Source: Bacteroidota bacterium
Lineage (GTDB): Bacteria; Bacteroidota; Bacteroidia; Bacteroidales; VadinHA17
Direction: 5' to 3'
DNA: 7,657 bases
Assembly (NCBI GenBank): GCA_030611395.1
Contig: JAUWPX010000058.1
Span: 1-7,657 of the forward strand
Both the position numbers and the translations under genes were made by a program. Each line of letters starts with the position of its first letter. Positions within the stretch are counted from its first letter, which is position 1. The notes below the pieces were generated by a model, which made no database searches, was not told the DNA's origin, and saw only the letters and a list, made by a program, of their open reading frames with translations. Shown here one piece after another: positions 6,707 through 7,657 of this stretch.

Positions 6707-7657
6707 TCTTCCTGGCCGTAATAGCTAATGAATTATCATCTGTCTTAATATGTTCGACTATTCGGTTTTTCTTTTTATCAAGTCCGAAATTATATGCTTT
6801 ATCATAATAGGATAAACTGATATCTATAGCTTCTTTAAATTTCTTTTCCCTGATTGCTTTCAGGCAGTTCTGTGTTTGTAAACCACCCAGGCGTTTTTGT
6901 ATTTTTATGATTGACTGCTCAAGTTGTTCGGGATCAAACAGGGTGTATTCTTTTTCAAGTCTTCTAATTCTATCTTCCTTTATCATTTCAACAACAATTA
7001 CCGGTGCCTGATTCATCTTTTCGTACAGCTCTTCAGGAATTGATACAGTACCAATATTTTTACTTTCATCTTCTATCCAAACGGACCTGTTTGGATCAAT
7101 ATCTTTCCAAACATCAAAAAGATTATTAGTAAATTGCTCGGTTGTTGGTTGAATTTCCTGACCCAGAGCGCCAAAAGCAGAGCCTTTATGATTCGCCAGG
7201 CCTTCCAGATCTATTATCTGTTGTCCCAGCTTTTCCATCTCATAAAGTATTTCTGTTTTCCCGGATCCTGTTTTGCCACCAAGAATAACTATTTTTTGGT
7301 TTTCAGACAATTTCTTACGAATATATTGCCTGTATGCCCGATATCCCCCGGTTAAAACAAAAGGCTTCAGGCCCGCCACAGAAAAAAGCCAGGCCATATT
7401 CTCACTTCTCATCCCTCCCCTCCAGCAATGTATCAGGAGTTCTTTTTTACCTGCAATTTTTTTAGCCTGCTTAATCAGCGAAACAAGCTTTATACCTGCA
7501 AATTCTAATCCGGTGTAAACAGCTACCTCCCTGCTTACCTGTTTATACTTTTTGCCTACTTCACTTCTTTCGTTATCATTAAAGAGGGGGATATTGTAAG
7601 ACCCGGGAATATGTCCATTTTTGTATTCACCCGGAGAACGAACATCAATAACGGGCA
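6669..7657 (-). CDS. mnmH: tRNA 2-selenouridine synthase MnmH/SelU (5' end beyond window)
   Basis: MnmH replaces sulfur by selenium at C2 of the tRNA wobble uridine (s2U34 to se2U34), using selenophosphate from SelD and passing through a geranylated intermediate. The frame is open to the right edge, giving 328 residues against 364 in E. coli, so only about 15-20 N-terminal residues are missing. The rhodanese domain shows 'IDVRSPGEY' at its start and 'HCWRGGMRS' with the catalytic Cys at 7425-7427. A P-loop domain follows, with Walker A 'GGKTGSGKT' encoded at 7254-7280. The short stretch 'DLEGLANHKGSAFG' further on is also a SelU hallmark. The ATG at 7410-7412 is the internal Met of 'GGMRS', not the start. 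The stop lies at 6669-6671, inside the 3' end of the convergent U32 gene. selD is not in the window. Identification is very secure. Confidence 0.97.
   Translation of the reverse strand, partial: PVIDVRSPGEYKNGHIPGSYNIPLFNDNERSEVGKKYKQVSREVAVYTGLEFAGIKLVSLIKQAKKIAGKKELLIHCWRGGMRSENMAWLFSVAGLKPFVLTGGYRAYRQYIRKKLSENQKIVILGGKTGSGKTEILYEMEKLGQQIIDLEGLANHKGSAFGALGQEIQPTTEQFTNNLFDVWKDIDPNRSVWIEDESKNIGTVSIPEELYEKMNQAPVIVVEMIKEDRIRRLEKEYTLFDPEQLEQSIIKIQKRLGGLQTQNCLKAIREKKFKEAIDISLSYYDKAYNFGLDKKKNRIVEHIKTDDNSLAITARKIIAVSPHRHQLL

Noticed and set aside
7410..7412. ATG as the start of mnmH, giving a 247-residue protein
   Set aside because: The frame stays open upstream to the window edge and encodes the rest of the rhodanese domain. 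The catalytic Cys lies five codons before this Met.
7134..7518. Plus-strand open frames opposite mnmH
   Set aside because: They lie opposite the rhodanese and P-loop motifs of mnmH, and their translations look like antisense noise.

Overview
The window looks like ordinary chromosomal DNA from a member of the Bacteroidota, probably close to Bacteroidales. The assignment is inferred from four things: low GC, A-rich stretches instead of Shine-Dalgarno sequences ahead of the starts, a Bacteroidota-type AsmA-like protein, and a histidine kinase with an 'AHQLGTP' H box. It is densely coding, with six genes, no RNA genes, no mobile elements, no CRISPR arrays and no gene-free stretch longer than 65 bp.

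Layout. Positions 1-881 (+) hold the 3' part of an unrecognised protein whose frame is still open at the left edge. After an 11 bp gap comes pepE (893-1597, +), a serine dipeptidase of the S51 family with an intact catalytic triad. After a 65 bp gap, three genes are packed in one transcription unit: an 879-residue AsmA-like envelope protein (1663-4302), a membrane sensor histidine kinase (4299-5450) and a U32-family Fe-S protein of the TrhP/RlhA type (5447-6706). Each junction in this trio is a 4 bp stop/start overlap (ATGA, then GTGA), so the three are probably translationally coupled. On the opposite strand, mnmH/selU (tRNA 2-selenouridine synthase) enters from the right edge. It converges on the U32 gene and overlaps it tail to tail by 38 bp (6669-6706).

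How the genes may work together. The AsmA-like protein and the kinase are both envelope proteins, and their coupling suggests a shared envelope-related role. No response regulator lies in the window. The U32 protein belongs to a family whose characterised members include the tRNA U34 hydroxylation factor TrhP. MnmH modifies the same wobble uridine. Two candidate U34 modification genes therefore meet tail to tail, which is suggestive but may be coincidence. I found no convincing new defence, mobile or RNA-based system. The least explained item is the unidentified protein at the left edge.
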